Below, piece by piece: positions 33,790-45,439 of a stretch of DNA of 64,000 bases. The notes below the pieces were generated by a model. It worked only from the letters and a program-made list of their open reading frames with translations. It was not told the DNA's origin and ran no database searches. Every line of letters begins with the position of its first letter. The first letter of the stretch is position 1. Both the position numbers and the translations under genes were made by a program. This DNA is from Anoplolepis gracilipes (lineage: Eukaryota > Arthropoda > Insecta > Hymenoptera > Formicidae): positions 1,638,501-1,702,500 of the forward strand of contig NW_027328669.1 in NCBI RefSeq assembly GCF_047496725.1. Reading direction: 5' to 3'.

Positions 33790-33837
33790 TATATTATATA
33801 TTAATAGCACATATTTTCAAAATAAACTAATTATACT

Positions 33838-34310
33838 AGTTTAATAATACTATTAATTACTTATACTAATTAATTAAATTATAGAATTAATTTCGTAACC
33901 TAAGATTGAGCAAATCATATGCGTAGAACATTTTATTTATGTTAACTTTTTATAAAAGTAAGTTTATTATATGTTATATATTTATAAGCTATATTACATA
34001 TATATTGTCATACATTTTAAAATGTTAAACAGTGTGTCGCAATATAAAATTATTCAAAAAGTAAATAATATTTATATTAATATAATATTTTTTTACAATA
34101 TTAACATGTATGATACCAACATATGATTATCAAATATATAAGAAACATGTAAAGCATATAAACATACAACATATAATAAACTAATTTTTATAAAAAGTTA
34201 ATAATTAACATAAATTAACACTTATAAAATATTCTATGCATATGATCTGATTAATTTTGGTTTACGAAATAAATTCTACAATTTAATCAATTAATTAATA
34301 TAATTAATTA
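33838..34310. repeat. AT-rich foldback, ~190-bp arms
   Basis: AATTAATTAAATTATAGAAT...CATATGCGTAGAAC...GTTTATTATATG (about 33868-33985) is the reverse complement of about 34160-34300. It is short, very AT-rich and non-coding. It directly precedes the inverted arm described next. Confidence 0.5.
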
Positions 34311-34757
34311 ATAGTATAATTAAATTAGTATAGTTACTTTTAAAAATACGTTCAATCAATGTATTATTATTTTTTGCAATTTGTTTTATAACTTTACATT
34401 TTAATTAATGAAAATATGAATTTGCACAATTTTATAATATAGAGATATATTAAATTTATTTACACAAGATTGTATGGAGTACTTAATGCTAATATTATAA
34501 TTATTTCAATAAAAAAATTCAACTATGCAAGTTCCTAATTAAAATTATTTTATAGTGGACTTCCACACCATTCATGAAGTTCCACTAATTGGCGCGTTAG
34601 GTTTTTGTAATGTAGACCTTCGCCTGGAGCCCTATTGTACCACATTTTATTCTTTTATACATATATTTTTTACATTTCCATATTTCTATTACTTTATGGA
34701 GTGTGTCTTTTGAAGACATGGTCTTCTATCTAGACATGATATTTTTTGTACACTTGT
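34292..34757. repeat. Left arm of a 460-bp inverted pair (partner 44985-45439)
   Basis: Almost the whole segment is the reverse complement of 44985-45439, including GTGGACTTCCACACCATTCA, TAATTGGCGCGTTAGG-like and TGTCTTTTGAAGACATGG. The arms are about 10.2 kb apart. The BEL element is inserted exactly at the inner end of this arm. The pair may be the terminal repeats of one large, repeatedly invaded element or two inverted copies of one repeat. Confidence 0.7.
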
Positions 34758-35009
34758 TCGAGATTTCCGCTCATTACTGATGGCGCGCATAATCAGCGTG
34801 CGCATGCGACCACGGCGCCCACAACATAATGAGAAGAGGCGCTCGCGTCACTACTTCCGCTACCACTGGCGATATAGCCACGAATAGTCGAACACGCGGT
34901 CTCTAGTTTATTTTTATTAATTTGTAATACACACTAAAGGTACTGTACGAAACTTGCTCTACGTAAAGCTATATGTAACAAAATAAGCGAGTCATCATTA
35001 ACCACAACA
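34755..35009 (+). repeat. BEL/Pao 5' LTR
   Basis: TGTTCGAGATTTCC...CAACA, 255 bp, matching the 3' LTR at 40497-40748 with scattered substitutions and small indels. CTTGT occurs at 34753-34757, overlapping the LTR start, and directly after the 3' LTR (40749-40753), so the exact phase of the target duplication is unresolved. Confidence 0.85.
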
Positions 35010-35027
35010 TGGTCCTTCGAGCCGGAT
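35010..35027 (+). other. BEL primer-binding site complementary to tRNA-Tyr
   Basis: TGGTCCTTCGAGCCGGAT directly after the LTR. Its reverse complement ends CCGGCTCGAAGGACCA, which matches the 3' end of animal tRNA-Tyr plus CCA as I know it. This primes minus-strand DNA synthesis. Confidence 0.7.
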
Positions 35028-35178
35028 AGCGAGTAAAATCGACAAGGCAAGACAACATAACCATTAAAAGTACGCTTCGCAGCGACCAACGTCGAAAAAT
35101 AAAAGGCGTCGAGGTAAGTCTCCAACCTTCCTGCATTATTTTTCCCTTTCCTATACGGTATAGAGCACAGCACTCACT

Positions 35179-35915
35179 ATGTCATTACAAGTATTAAAGG
35201 CTCTTAAAGCTAGACGGACAGCAATAAAGGCACAGTGTACTCGCACGCGAAACACGATCGATGTTATCGATCTGCAAACAATAGATATCACGTACGTAAA
35301 GCAGCGAAAAGGAAAATTTGTCGAATATTGGAATCAATTTAATGAAATTCAAATTGATTGAAGTACAAATTGATGAAGGCTAGCCACCGCGATAGACTTC
35401 ATCAATTTGTACTTGAATTTCATTAAATTAATTAGACGACACTGATTAGCTTAAGGCCGAGCACGAAAGAGAATAGGTGAGCTTTGAAGAAAACTATTTT
35501 AGCATTGCCAGTAAAACGCTTATTAGCACCACCGCGCGCGGTGGAAGATGTAAATGCAAATCAAGCGCCACCCATTGAAGGTTACGTTCGCGATATTAGT
35601 CAAGTTCACTTGCCAAAAATCGCCATACCAAAATTCAGCGGTAACTACGAGGATTGGTATTCGTTCTACAATACGTTCGAATCCATGATTCACGCGAATA
35701 CGAGATTACCAAATATACAGCGGTTTCACTATTTAATATCATCTCTCGAAGGTGACACCGCGCACATCATTAAATCATTAGAAATCACTCTCGATAACTA
35801 TCAAAAAGATTTACTGAAACAGCGTTACGATGACAAACCGGTAATAACTCAAGAACACGTGAAATCGTTATATAATTTACCTATGGTAATGAAAGGTAAT
35901 TATTCGGCATTATGA
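35179..35915 (+). pseudogene. BEL gag (DUF1759 region), broken
   Basis: Starts MSLQVLKALKARRTAIKAQ at 35179 and stops at 35359-35361 inside a local inverted duplication. The frame resumes before 35484, with PKIAIPKFSGNYEDWYSFYN and ESMIHAN...FHYLISSLEGDTA, the conserved gag domain of BEL elements. Ends at a stop near 35913. Gag forms the particle packaging element RNA (family knowledge). Confidence 0.72.
35338..35435. repeat. Templated inversion inside gag
   Basis: TTTAATGAAATTCAA plus GTACAAATTGATGAAG on the left recur as one reverse-complement block CTTCATCAATTTGTAC-TTGAATTTCATTAAA (35398-35427) after a spacer of about 20 bases. The left copy has an extra ATTGATTGA. This looks like a template-switch event during repair or reverse transcription and explains the gag break. 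Confidence 0.6.
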
Positions 35916-36224
35916 AAATTAATCGACGACGTGTTACAACATTTACGCTTCCTGAAGAGCTTAGGCCGACCGACAGATCAATGAGATGACCTTATAGTTC
36001 ACCTAATTATTACAAGATTAGATTTTAGCATTGTTAGCGAATGGGAAAATCACATCTCCGCAAGCGAAATTCCAACATTGAAGCGATTCACCGACTTTTT
36101 TGCACAGAAGTGCAAGGCAATGTCAGTCGTATCAAAAAAGACGTCTGGCGATTCATCCACATCAAATTTATGAAAGAGCCATAAAACCCCTAACGCTCAC
36201 ATAACTACTCTCAACATTTTTTGT

Positions 36225-36890
36225 ATGCATTGCAAAGGAAAGCATCACATATTCCAATGTTCCAGTTTTTTGAAGCTATCAATTGAAAAACGAAATAAAG
36301 AAGTAAAGGCTAAGCGTTTATGTCTCAATTGTCTACGCTCGACTTCTCATAAAACCAAGGATTGCCAATCATTAACGTGTCAAATTTGCAGCAAAAAACA
36401 TAACACTCTCCTTCACATACAGGATAAGTCTCAAAGGGATACAGAGCCTACGAGTCAATCTCAGCCATCAAGTAACCTTAACGCAACCGTCTTAAATCAT
36501 CATGTTACACAAGATAAGTATTATCAAGTTATATTGTCTACTGCTGTCGTGGACGCTATTGACAAGCATGGCAACTCTCACGCATGCAGAGTGTTGCTAG
36601 ACTCCGGATCTCAATCCAATTTCATCACTGGAAGGCTGGCCCAAAAATTAAAACTAACGCGAAAATAAGTTGACATGTCTATAAGCGGAATAAGTAAATC
36701 ACAAACACACTCCTGTCATGCGATCAATGTATGCATAAAGTCAATTCATACATCATTCACACAAAAAATCAAATGCTATGTGTTAAATACCAGTACTGAA
36801 AATTTGCCACGAATTTGCATTAATACTAATAATTTACAGATTCCAACTAACATAAGACTAATTGATCCCCATTTCTACGTATCAAACTAA
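36225..36890 (+). pseudogene. BEL zinc knuckles and aspartic protease
   Basis: CMHCKGKHHIFQC, CLNCLRSTSHKTKDC and CQICSKKHNTLLH are three successive zinc-knuckle-type motifs, followed by VLLDSGSQSNFITGRLAQKL, the DSG active site of a BEL protease. The frame stops at 36666-36668 and resumes at 36675. Processing of the polyprotein is the expected role. Confidence 0.75.
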
Positions 36891-37034
36891 GTAGATATGT
36901 TCATAAGAGCTGAAATGTTTTGGCAATTAATGTGTATAGGGCAAATACACAAAAATCAGCCGTCCTTCCAGAAGACGCAATTGGGATAGATCGTTGGTGG
37001 AAAGGTTCCCGGAAGGATCTCTGCAAATCTCAAA

Positions 37035-38232
37035 GTGTGTGGCTTATCAATCGATGAGCAAATTAATCAAAACTTAGCCAAATTCTGGAAGATGGATCAA
37101 ATCAGCGCTGCTGTCCCATTTAATTCTAAAGAAAGGGCTTGCATGGCTCACTTTTTAAAAACTACGAAAAGAAATGAGGATGGTCAATTTATTGTGCAAA
37201 TGTCATTTAAAGAAGTAAAATTACAACAGCTTGGCGAATCTCGCAGCGTGGCGCTAAACAGATTTCTGTCCATGGAACGTAAATTACAAAGGTAGCCCAT
37301 GTTGAGACAGCATTACGTGCAGTTCATGACCGAGTATTCAGATCTGGGTCATATGATACGCATTACAGAGGATCAAGCAATGAACCAAACTCCACGCTAC
37401 TACGACATCACGCAGTACTAAAACATAACAGTTTAACAACGAAGCTACGGGTAGTATTTGATGCATCCTGAAAAACTAGTACAGGAATCTCATTGAACGA
37501 GTGTCTCATGGTGGGACCCACTTTACAGCAAGATCTCTTTTCGATACTACTTAGATTTCGTAAATTTCAATATGTAATCACAGCAGATATTGCTCAAATG
37601 TATAGGCAGGTGCACTTAGATAAAACGCAAACTGCTCTTCAAACAATATTTTGGAGAAATGACAAAGGAAGAAATAGCACAATTTGAGTTGCAAACTGTA
37701 ACGTATGACACGGCATGCGCCTCTTTTCTGGCAGTAAGAACAATGATAGAATTGGCAAATTTAAACGCATCCTATAGGATCAGCTACAATAATCAATGAT
37801 TTCTATGTCGACGATCTGTTATCAGGGGCCAACACTCTACATGAAGTAAAAAGAATCCGCGATGAAATCACTAATTTATTGGAAAAGGGAGGATTTCAAC
37901 TTAGGAAGTGGGCATCCAACTCTCTGGAAACATTACAAGACATGTCGTGTACGGAATCTCACGAACTAGTGCACTTCATCAACAAGGGTCAAGAAGTATG
38001 CACATTAAGCATGCAATGGAACATAACCAATAATGAATTTCAATATGATATCAATGTAACCAATGCTCGCAAGGTAACTAAGAAAAGCATGCTATCAGTA
38101 CTCTCCAAAATATTTGATCCTCTAGGACTGGTAGGACCTATAACTCTCACCGCAAAAGTATTAATACAAAGAGTTTGGCAAGCAAATCTAGAATGGAATG
38201 AAACTGTTCCCATGGATATACACACAGCCTGA
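37035..38232 (+). pseudogene. BEL reverse transcriptase, broken
   Basis: GLSIDEQINQNLAKFWKMDQI and RSVALNRFLSMERKLQR begin the RT region. ITADIAQMYRQVHL (about 37580) carries the first catalytic Asp, and FYVDDLLSGANTLHEV (about 37801) the YVDD box. SVLSKIFDPLGLVGPITLTAKVL (about 38097) leads into the connection domain. Stops and frame changes occur near 37295, 37440, 37690, 37800 and 38230. Confidence 0.78.
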
Positions 38233-38400
38233 ATGCAATATGAAGCTCAACTAAAAAAAACATCATTCGCATCTTTAAGATACCAAGACATGTGGCATGC
38301 AAGAACGCCTCTAAGATTCAAATGCATGTGAAAAAGCCTATGGAGCCTGTGTATATATCAGAGTCATAGATTTACAAAGCCAAACTTCAATACGACTATT

Positions 38401-38775
38401 GTGTCGAAATCACCAGTAGCTCCGCTAAAGGCGGTCAACCTGCCACGTTTAGAACTGTGTGGAGTTTTGTTGTTAGTACAATTAATGGACAAGGTACTGA
38501 AGGCCTTACGTTGCAACCCAGAAAATGTATTCTACTGGACGGACTCTACCATAATCTTGCACTGGATAAAGGCTACCGACAAGAGGTGGAACGTTTTTGT
38601 CTCCAATAGAATTGGTGAAATTCACAAGCTGTCGCAAGCCAGCAGATGGCATCATGTAACAACGGAATCCAATCCCGCGGATCATGTATCCAGAGGAGCT
38701 CTTCCATCAACCTTAATCAAGTCAGAGCTCTGGTGGTCGGGGCCCGGTTGGCTATATAAAGAGGAACAGAATTAA
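38401..38775 (+). pseudogene. BEL RNase H
   Basis: Begins SKSPVAPLKAVNLPRLELCG, then VFYWTDSTIILHWI with the conserved Asp, and NPADHVSRG near the end. Open for 124 codons, but cut off from RT upstream and integrase downstream by stops (TAA at 38773-38775). Confidence 0.75.
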
Positions 38776-38793
38776 AATACGACCATCCCCTGT

Positions 38794-40290
38794 TTGCTCC
38801 CAAAGGAATTACCAGAACAAAAACGAGTTGTCAACACTATGCTCGTCATTCAAGAACAAGACAAACAAAATCTTTATGAACGATTTTCGTCACTAAACAA
38901 ACTAATCAGGATCAATGCGTTGTGTTTGAGATACGTGCACAACATAAAAAACAGAGCCGAGAACAGGCTCACAGGACGCATAACCACACAGGAATTAGTG
39001 AAGTCTACCTTGCGATTAGTGAAGAGCATTCAGGAAGCAGCATTCAAGGAAAATTTGCAAGCCCTCAAGTCAAAGGAATGTGTATCACGAAGAAGCAAAT
39101 TGTCAAATTTGTCTCCATTTATAGATGAGCAGAGCATCTTACGGGTAGGTGGGCTCCTCAAAAATGAAGCGATAAGCCCAGATGCAAAGCATCCTATTTT
39201 GTTACCTGCCCATCATCCATTCACACAATTAATTATAGCACATGAGCATCAAGACATCTGCATGCAAGAGCACAAGCAACATTATGCCATTCGCACTAAA
39301 TATTGGCCCCTTTCAACACGCAGCACATCTGAAGCAGTTATGAGTGAATTGCCTTCGTACAGGGTAATCCCAGCGAAACTATTTGCAACCAACGGTGTAG
39401 ACTACTGTGGGCCTCTGCACATAAAGTCGGACCAACTTCGTAATGCTAAGATAATAAAGGCATATATAGCGATTTTCATCTGCTTAGTCACAAAGTACAC
39501 ATAGAGTTGGCAACCTCTCCACCGAGAGGTTTTTGAACGCTCTCAATCGCTTTATTGCTCGTCGAGGAAAGGTTTCATACATATATTTCGACAATGGGAC
39601 AAACTTCCAAGGAGCAGCCAATAAGTTAAAGGAATTTTATCAAATGTTACACACCAAGCATCATCAAGAGCAAGTGCACAACGCATTAAACAAGGAATTT
39701 ATAGAGTGGCACTTCATATCCCCCATGCTCCACATTCAGGGGCATTTGGGAGGCTGCCTTAAAGTCGGCAAAAGGTTATTTAAATCGCGTCATTGGAGAT
39801 GCGGCATTAACTTTCGAAGAACTGTATATAGTGCTCTCTCAAATTGAAGCTGTTATGAACTCCCGTCCCTTAACACCTCTGTCCGCTGATCCAAATGATC
39901 TCTCTTATTTAACCCCCGGGCACTTCCTGGTTGGAGACGCTCTTACCTCTGTTCCACAACAGGACGTCACTCACATGCTCATCAATAGACTTTCACGATG
40001 GCAACATATTAATCATATTTATCAGCACTTTTGGAAGCGCTGGAATCGTGAATATCTGCAGTTATTGCAACAGTGAAACAAGTGGCAACACTCTAAAGGA
40101 CTTCAATCTAATATTGGCGATATAGTCATCATTCAAGGAGACACATTGCCACTAAAATGGTTGGTCGGACGAATAGAGACCATCTTCCTTGGAAATGATG
40201 GAGTCATTCGAGTAGTATCTGTTCGGACGACTAAGGGAACATGCAAGAGGCCAATCACAAAAATCTGCATATTACCGTTCCAAAAGGATT
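38794..40290 (+). pseudogene. BEL integrase, broken
   Basis: HPILLPAHHPFTQLIIAHEHQ and HYAIRTKYWPL are the zinc-binding N-terminal part, with the histidine pair partly altered. DYCGPLHIKS holds the first and YFDNGTNFQGA the second catalytic Asp. The region of the catalytic Glu (about 39735-39790) is out of frame. LTPLSADPNDLSYLTPGHFLVG and HFWKRWNREYLQLLQQ are the conserved tail. Stops near 39503, 39845 and 40075. Confidence 0.75.
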
Positions 40291-40496
40291 GAGTCTTACG
40301 CTTATATTTTGTTTATTTTCTTTTATGCCTCACTAGTCTCTAACCTAGAGGCGAAATATCTTTTGTTCTTTGTACGAGTGTTTTTTGTTTCAGATAATTT
40401 GAGTTATACACATAAGTCAAGAGTAAAATAGCCTTCCCAGTCGCCAAAGGTCTTTAATTTGTTTAAAAGGGTTTAACCCTTTCAAGGGGGGCGATA

Positions 40497-40748
40497 TGTT
40501 CGAGATTTCCGCGCATTGCTGATGGCGCGCATAATCGGCGTGCGACCACGGCACCCACAACATAGTGAGAAGAGGCGCTCGCGTTACTACTTCCACTACC
40601 ACTGGCGGTATAACGACGAATAGTCGAATACGCGGTCTCTAGTTTATTTTTATTAGTTTGTAATATACACTAAAGGTACTGTACGAAACTTGCTCTATGT
40701 ATTAAAGGTATATGCAACAAAAAAAGCGAGTCATCATTAACCGCAACA
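40497..40748 (+). repeat. BEL/Pao 3' LTR
   Basis: 252 bp starting TGTTCGAGATTTCCGCGCAT and ending CAACA. It differs from the 5' LTR by substitutions and by small indels, such as a missing CGCATG near 40540 and extra bases near 40705. Confidence 0.85.
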
Positions 40749-40837
40749 CTTGTCCTGTACAAGTATAATGTCTTTTGCAGACATGGTGTCTATTACAGAC
40801 ATTTTTATCTGAGAAAAATAAAGAAAGCCTACTATTT

Positions 40838-40968
40838 ATTATATTTATTATATTATATGAATAACAATGTCTGTTATTCATATAATATAATAAATATAAT
40901 ATAATATAATATAATATAATATAATATAATATAATATAATATAATATAATATAATATAATAATAAATA
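40838..40968. repeat. (TATAA)n microsatellite with an inverted start
   Basis: TATTATATGAATAACA and its complement TGTTATTCATATAATA form a small palindrome (40850-40884), followed by (TATAA)n to about 40962. Confidence 0.75.
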
Positions 40969-40986
40969 AAATAAATTCACTATCTT

Positions 40987-43230
40987 TTAAATATTATTAT
41001 TATATGTCTTGCATGATGAGGGACCAGCAATATCATTAATATCTGCAGCATATAATGTAAGACTGCTTTTCCGTTTTTTAGGAGACTTTTCGTACAATTT
41101 ATTCGATGACATGAGACATAAATGTTTTTCATCAATTTTTATCTGTAGAACAGTTTCTTTTCTCGCTTTTAAAGCTGATTTAAAAACACAAATAGTGTTT
41201 ACAAAAGTAGACGAAAATTTATTTCGTTTTTTTGTTTTTAAATTTGTTAAAACGGAAAATATTTTTTTTGGATCAGCATTCGAATTTGGAAGACATTTAA
41301 CACCATTCAAAAGAGATTTGAGATTGGGATATTTGTCATTATTAGTGAAGTATTGGATTTGTAAAATTTGTTTCCACATATTATCAAAATTTAATTGTAA
41401 TAGTTTTTCTTTGTCTGTTAATGTAAAATCTAAATGTAAACTAACCCATTCTTTTTTTAATCCATTTTTATCAAAACCACCAAAAGTTTCAGCTGTAAAA
41501 GAAACATCATTGAATGACGTTTCTCTATTAATACTTAATATAGCTATATTAGGCTGAAAAACTTTTAATTTTGAAAAAAAATTATTATTAATTGGCAATA
41601 TTTTACTAATTTCTTCAGCGGCAGTTACATAAAATTGTAAATAATTCTGTCTAACGTTTATAACTGCATCTGTGTGTCCTTCTTTCATTAATTCATCGAG
41701 GTATTCTTCGCAATTAAATCCTAAATAAATTTCTTCTAAAGATTTTTGATTTTCTTTTTCATCAAATTTAATATTATTGCAATCCAAAAGTTTTGGTTTT
41801 AAAAAGTTTTTACAAACTGTGGTTAAAAATTCTAATGATTTTGGCTGCAATAAATATATTCTAGTTTCCACAGCTTGGAAAAATGCATTATATGAATTTA
41901 AAAAATGCAAAATATATTTTAAAAATAATAAATAACCTTTGTATCCATATTTTGCATTGTAGACAATAAATATATTCCAATCTTTATCTTTTCGCTTATG
42001 GTATTTTCATTCAGAAATAGCTTGACAGTATCCCAAGACTAAGTCTTTCAACACATGAATGGTGAGAAAGTGTATCAATTTTAAAATTTTTCGGTTTGTT
42101 TCTTGAAAACATTCGCTGAATTCTTGATAAATAGCCAAACGTTTGCGGACTAGAGTTAATAAAATTTGCAATTTTTTTTTACAAATTCCTCGTGATAATC
42201 GGGTATTTTAGCACATGCGGCATGTGCAATCAATGTAGCCGAATAACATGGACATGCAAGTATTATTAAATTTTTACAAATTTCTTCTAATTTTTTTTTT
42301 AAAGATGTTTACCTGTCATTACGGACGCATTGTCGCATGACAAAACAACCATATTTTGAAAAGGAATATTCAGTTTCCACATTTTATATTTAAATGCATT
42401 AAATAACTTCTCTGCACTGCAGTCTCTGGCATCAATATTTATTAATTTTACTAATTGCAAGTGAATGTTTAATGTTTTCAGAACAACAAACCGAACAAGA
42501 AACGTCATCTATTTTTCATTAGAAATATCAGACGTTTCGTCTATGAAAATTGAAAATTTAGTATTTTGCTATTAACAACACGATCCGTCTCAACTGGACA
42601 TATCACATTTGAAATTATGTTAGTACATTTTGTTCGTCCCATACTCATATTTTTTAAAACATTATAACCTTTTCCTATTTCTTGAAAAAGAGTAAGAATT
42701 TTTTTTGTCGTTTGATACGATATATTTTTATCGGAGATTAAAGCAAATTTCTGCTATTTTTTTTCGCTCTTTAAATGACAAAAAAGATTCATTCATATTC
42801 ATATCTTCATTGAATATATTTGTTTCATTTTTTTACACATTATTATATGTCTTTTGGATTCTGCGTGACGATAGATCTGAGATACTACACCGGCAATAGA
42901 TGTATTACAAAACGTACAAAAAGATGAATTTATATCATCCGATACTTCGCGTAGCCATGGTTTAAACAGCTCGATGTCTAACCATTGTTGTTGAAAATAT
43001 TTTTGATGATAATGATGTGTTTTCTTTAATATTATTTTTATGACACGCAGAACCCGCATGTCTTAAAACGTGTGATAGGCTACACGAAAAATTTCTATTG
43101 CACACAATACAATGGAAAAGGCTTTCATCTAATGATATTTTATGAATCCAAGATTTAAATCGGTCATCATTAAGCCAAGCTTCTGAGAAGTTTCATTTAT
43201 TATTAGCTCTCTTCTTTTTGATTGTATCAC
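40987..43230 (-). pseudogene. hAT-superfamily transposase with BED-type fingers, broken
   Basis: Cut-and-paste transposase (family knowledge). Minus-strand order: CIVCNRNFSCSLSHVLRHAGSACH (about 43110) and FCTFCNTSIAGVVSQIYRHAESKRH (about 42910), two BED-like zinc fingers. Then IFIDETSDISNEK (about 42530) and VVLSCDNASVMTGKHL (about 42330), the first and second catalytic Asp regions. The tail is NADPKKIFSVLTNLKTKKRNKFS (about 41250), equivalent to the hAT dimerisation end. The last 307 codons (41910-40987) are open, but stops and frameshifts upstream (about 42790, 42600, 42510, 42300, 41950) kill it. It resembles the ZBED/KIAA1586-like hAT group. Confidence 0.7.
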
Positions 43231-43650
43231 ACATTTTTACAGAACGTAAAGATTGGCAAAAGTTAAAACTCTAAGAAGAATTAAAAAGATAAAAGTATAA
43301 ATAACTTGGAGAAACTTATAATCTCGATAATTTGAAGTGTTTGAACAGAGATTTCACACAAGAGCACGTATTACAAATTTGCATCAAATAAAATGACAAG
43401 GCAAAGAATATTATGACTGCGTCATAAAACAAATGCATCATAAATTTTCTAGCGGCGATTTAGTGAATTATAAAATTAGAAACATTATAGAACAAATACG
43501 CCAAATTTTCAAACGGCAAGTTCAGCTAATTATAATGAATTAAGATGTCATGCATATGTTATCATTACATTATAGCGCAGTTAGATGGCGCGCAGTAAAT
43601 AAGAACTAAATACGTAATTAAATTAGAGAACGCACAGCAATAAAATTTTA
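43231..43650. other. AT-rich spacer, nothing recognised
   Basis: No supported feature. Confidence 0.4.
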
Positions 43651-44045
43651 AATGGTGGATCCGGAATTGTTACGTAAGTAATACATTAAATTATTTTTCA
43701 TATTTCTTATGAAAGTATTGTATCTATAGACTGCCGGACAATTATAAAAATACATATAAAAATGCAAATACATATAAAGAAATAATAAATACATTTTTTT
43801 ATAGAAAAAGTTACAAAAGAATTAAAAAATATGTCGTTGGACTCAGCGATGGAGCAGTTGGTGCAATAATTGTTTCAGCATCAATAGCAACAACAACAGC
43901 AGCAGCAACAATAACAATAACAACAATTGCAACAACAGTTGCATTTATTGCTACAGCAGTCACAGCAGCCGCAACAACCGGAGCTCCAAAAATCGGAGCA
44001 ACAAAAAACGGAACAGCCGCAATAACCGCAGCCGGAAAAGAATAA
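43651..44045 (+). pseudogene. Spliced gag-like fragment with a glutamine-rich tract
   Basis: ATGGTGGATCCGGAATTGTTAC (43651 on) encodes MVDPELL and meets a GTAAGT donor at about 43673. A TTTTTTTATAG acceptor at 43803 leads into QKVTKELKNMSLDSAMEQLV, then a CAG/CAA-rich stretch. Several glutamine codons there have become TAA or TAG (about 43868, 43889, 43910). Splicing keeps the frame exactly. The start resembles gag starts of gypsy-type elements, but no pol follows. The minus-strand Cys-rich frame over the same repeat is a shadow. Confidence 0.45.
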
Positions 44046-44257
44046 AGAAAGTATGTTCATTATTAAATGTTTATTTTTATAATTTTTTAACATAGGTCAC
44101 AGAAGGCTAAAAATGTTTTAAAAATATTTCAAGAACAATAAGATATATTTATTATCTATAAGTTATTTTTTTAAAAGACATCCTCTGGGACGTAATTTTT
44201 GTAAATAATTTATTCATATGTATAATTATTTTAATTTATTTTTTATTTACTTATTTA

Positions 44258-44684
44258 CAGGGTGCCCGGTAATAATCGCCCGACCTTTCATGGACAGATA
44301 GAGCAGATCAAACCGAATAGAAAAGTCCTTTACCATTTTGCGATTTTCGTAATAATTACCGAGAAATTAATTAACAAAGACAAATCTGTGCGAGTAAAAG
44401 CGCGCATCGAGAAGGTCCACCATACTGCTACGCGGTTACTAGGCAAGCAATGAATGATAAGAGGAGCGGTCTACGACTGGCAATGGCTGCGAATGAGTAG
44501 CGCGCCTAGTAACCGCATAGCAGTGGGATGGATCTTCTCGCTTGTACTCGCGCGGATTTGTCAATTTTTTTCAATTAATTTATCATTAATTATTATAAAG
44601 ATCGCAAAATGGTAGAGAACTTTTCTATTCGGTTTGACTTACTCTATCTGCCCATGAAAGGTCAGGCAATTACCGGACACCCTG
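44258..44684. mobile_element. Foldback MITE, 427 bp, TA target
   Basis: TA, then CAGGGTGCCCGGTAATAATC at 44258, and the inverted end ...ATTACCGGACACCCTG at 44684, then TA. The arms of about 200 bp are inverted almost throughout (GACAGATAGAGCAGATCAAA against its complement). A half copy lies at 30230. Ends and target fit a mariner-type MITE. Confidence 0.75.
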
Positions 44685-44686
44685 TA

Positions 44687-44984
44687 TATGTTTATTTGTC
44701 ACAGAACAAAGATCTAAGCGCGGAAGATCACGCGCATGATGGTACAATCAAAGAGAATGAGTACCATATCCAAATTTTTATTCCAGAGGCAAATGAGGCG
44801 GTCGAGGCAAAAGAGGCGGTTGGGATGGCCAGAGGGGCCATTCCATTATAAATAATTATTATTTTTAAAATTTTAAAGTTATAAAATTTTATAGATAAAT
44901 CTGAATAAAAATAATTTTAAAAATATAACGTCATCGAATTAATTATATAAGAATCCTCACATCACACATCCCAGAAAAGACAAG
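44687..44984. other. Spacer, nothing certain
   Basis: A short Glu/Ala-rich plus-strand frame (within 44609-44851) is not convincing, because its start lies in the MITE arm. Otherwise AT-rich. Confidence 0.35.
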
Positions 44985-45439
44985 TGTACAAAAAATATCA
45001 TATCTAGATAGACACTATGTCTTCAAAAGACACACTCCATAAAGTAATAAAAATATGGAAATGTAAAAAATATATGTATAAAAGAATAAAATGTAGTACA
45101 ATAGAGCTCCAGGCGAAGGTCCACATTACAAAAACCTAACGCGCCAATTAGTGGAACCTCATGAATGGTGTGAAAGTCCACTATAAATTTAATTAAGAAC
45201 TTGCATAGTTGAATTTTTTTATTAAAATAATTATAATATTTGCATTAAGTACTCCATACAATCTTGTGTAAATAAATTTAATATATCTCTATATTATGAA
45301 ATTGTGTAAATTCATATTTTTCATTAATTAAAATGTAAAGTTATAAAACAAATCACAAAAAATAATAATACATTAATTAAACGTATTTTTAAAAGTAACT
45401 ATACTAATTTAATTATACTATTAATTAATTATATTAATT
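44985..45439. repeat. Right arm of the 460-bp inverted pair (partner 34292-34757)
   Basis: Reverse complement of 34292-34757, from ACAAGTGTACAAAAAATATC to ATTAATTATATTAATT. The RTE LINE's 3' end abuts its outer edge. Confidence 0.7.

Larger units (their letters stand above)
34755..40748 (+). mobile_element. BEL/Pao LTR retrotransposon, complete in outline but broken
   Basis: Two LTRs, a primer site, gag, a zinc-knuckle and protease region, RT, RNase H and integrase in BEL order over 6.0 kb. A purine-rich tract with a G run (about 40483-40493) sits just before the 3' LTR. LTR-to-LTR differences of several percent, plus many stops, indicate an old insertion. It landed at the inner edge of the inverted arm at 34292-34757. 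Confidence 0.85.

Noticed and set aside
41009..41557. 182-codon plus-strand frame
   Set aside because: Antisense of the hAT transposase C-terminus, which has clear motifs.
43881..44093. Cysteine-rich small protein on the minus strand
   Set aside because: Antisense of the CAG/CAA glutamine tract. The cysteines are complements of GCA/ACA triplets.
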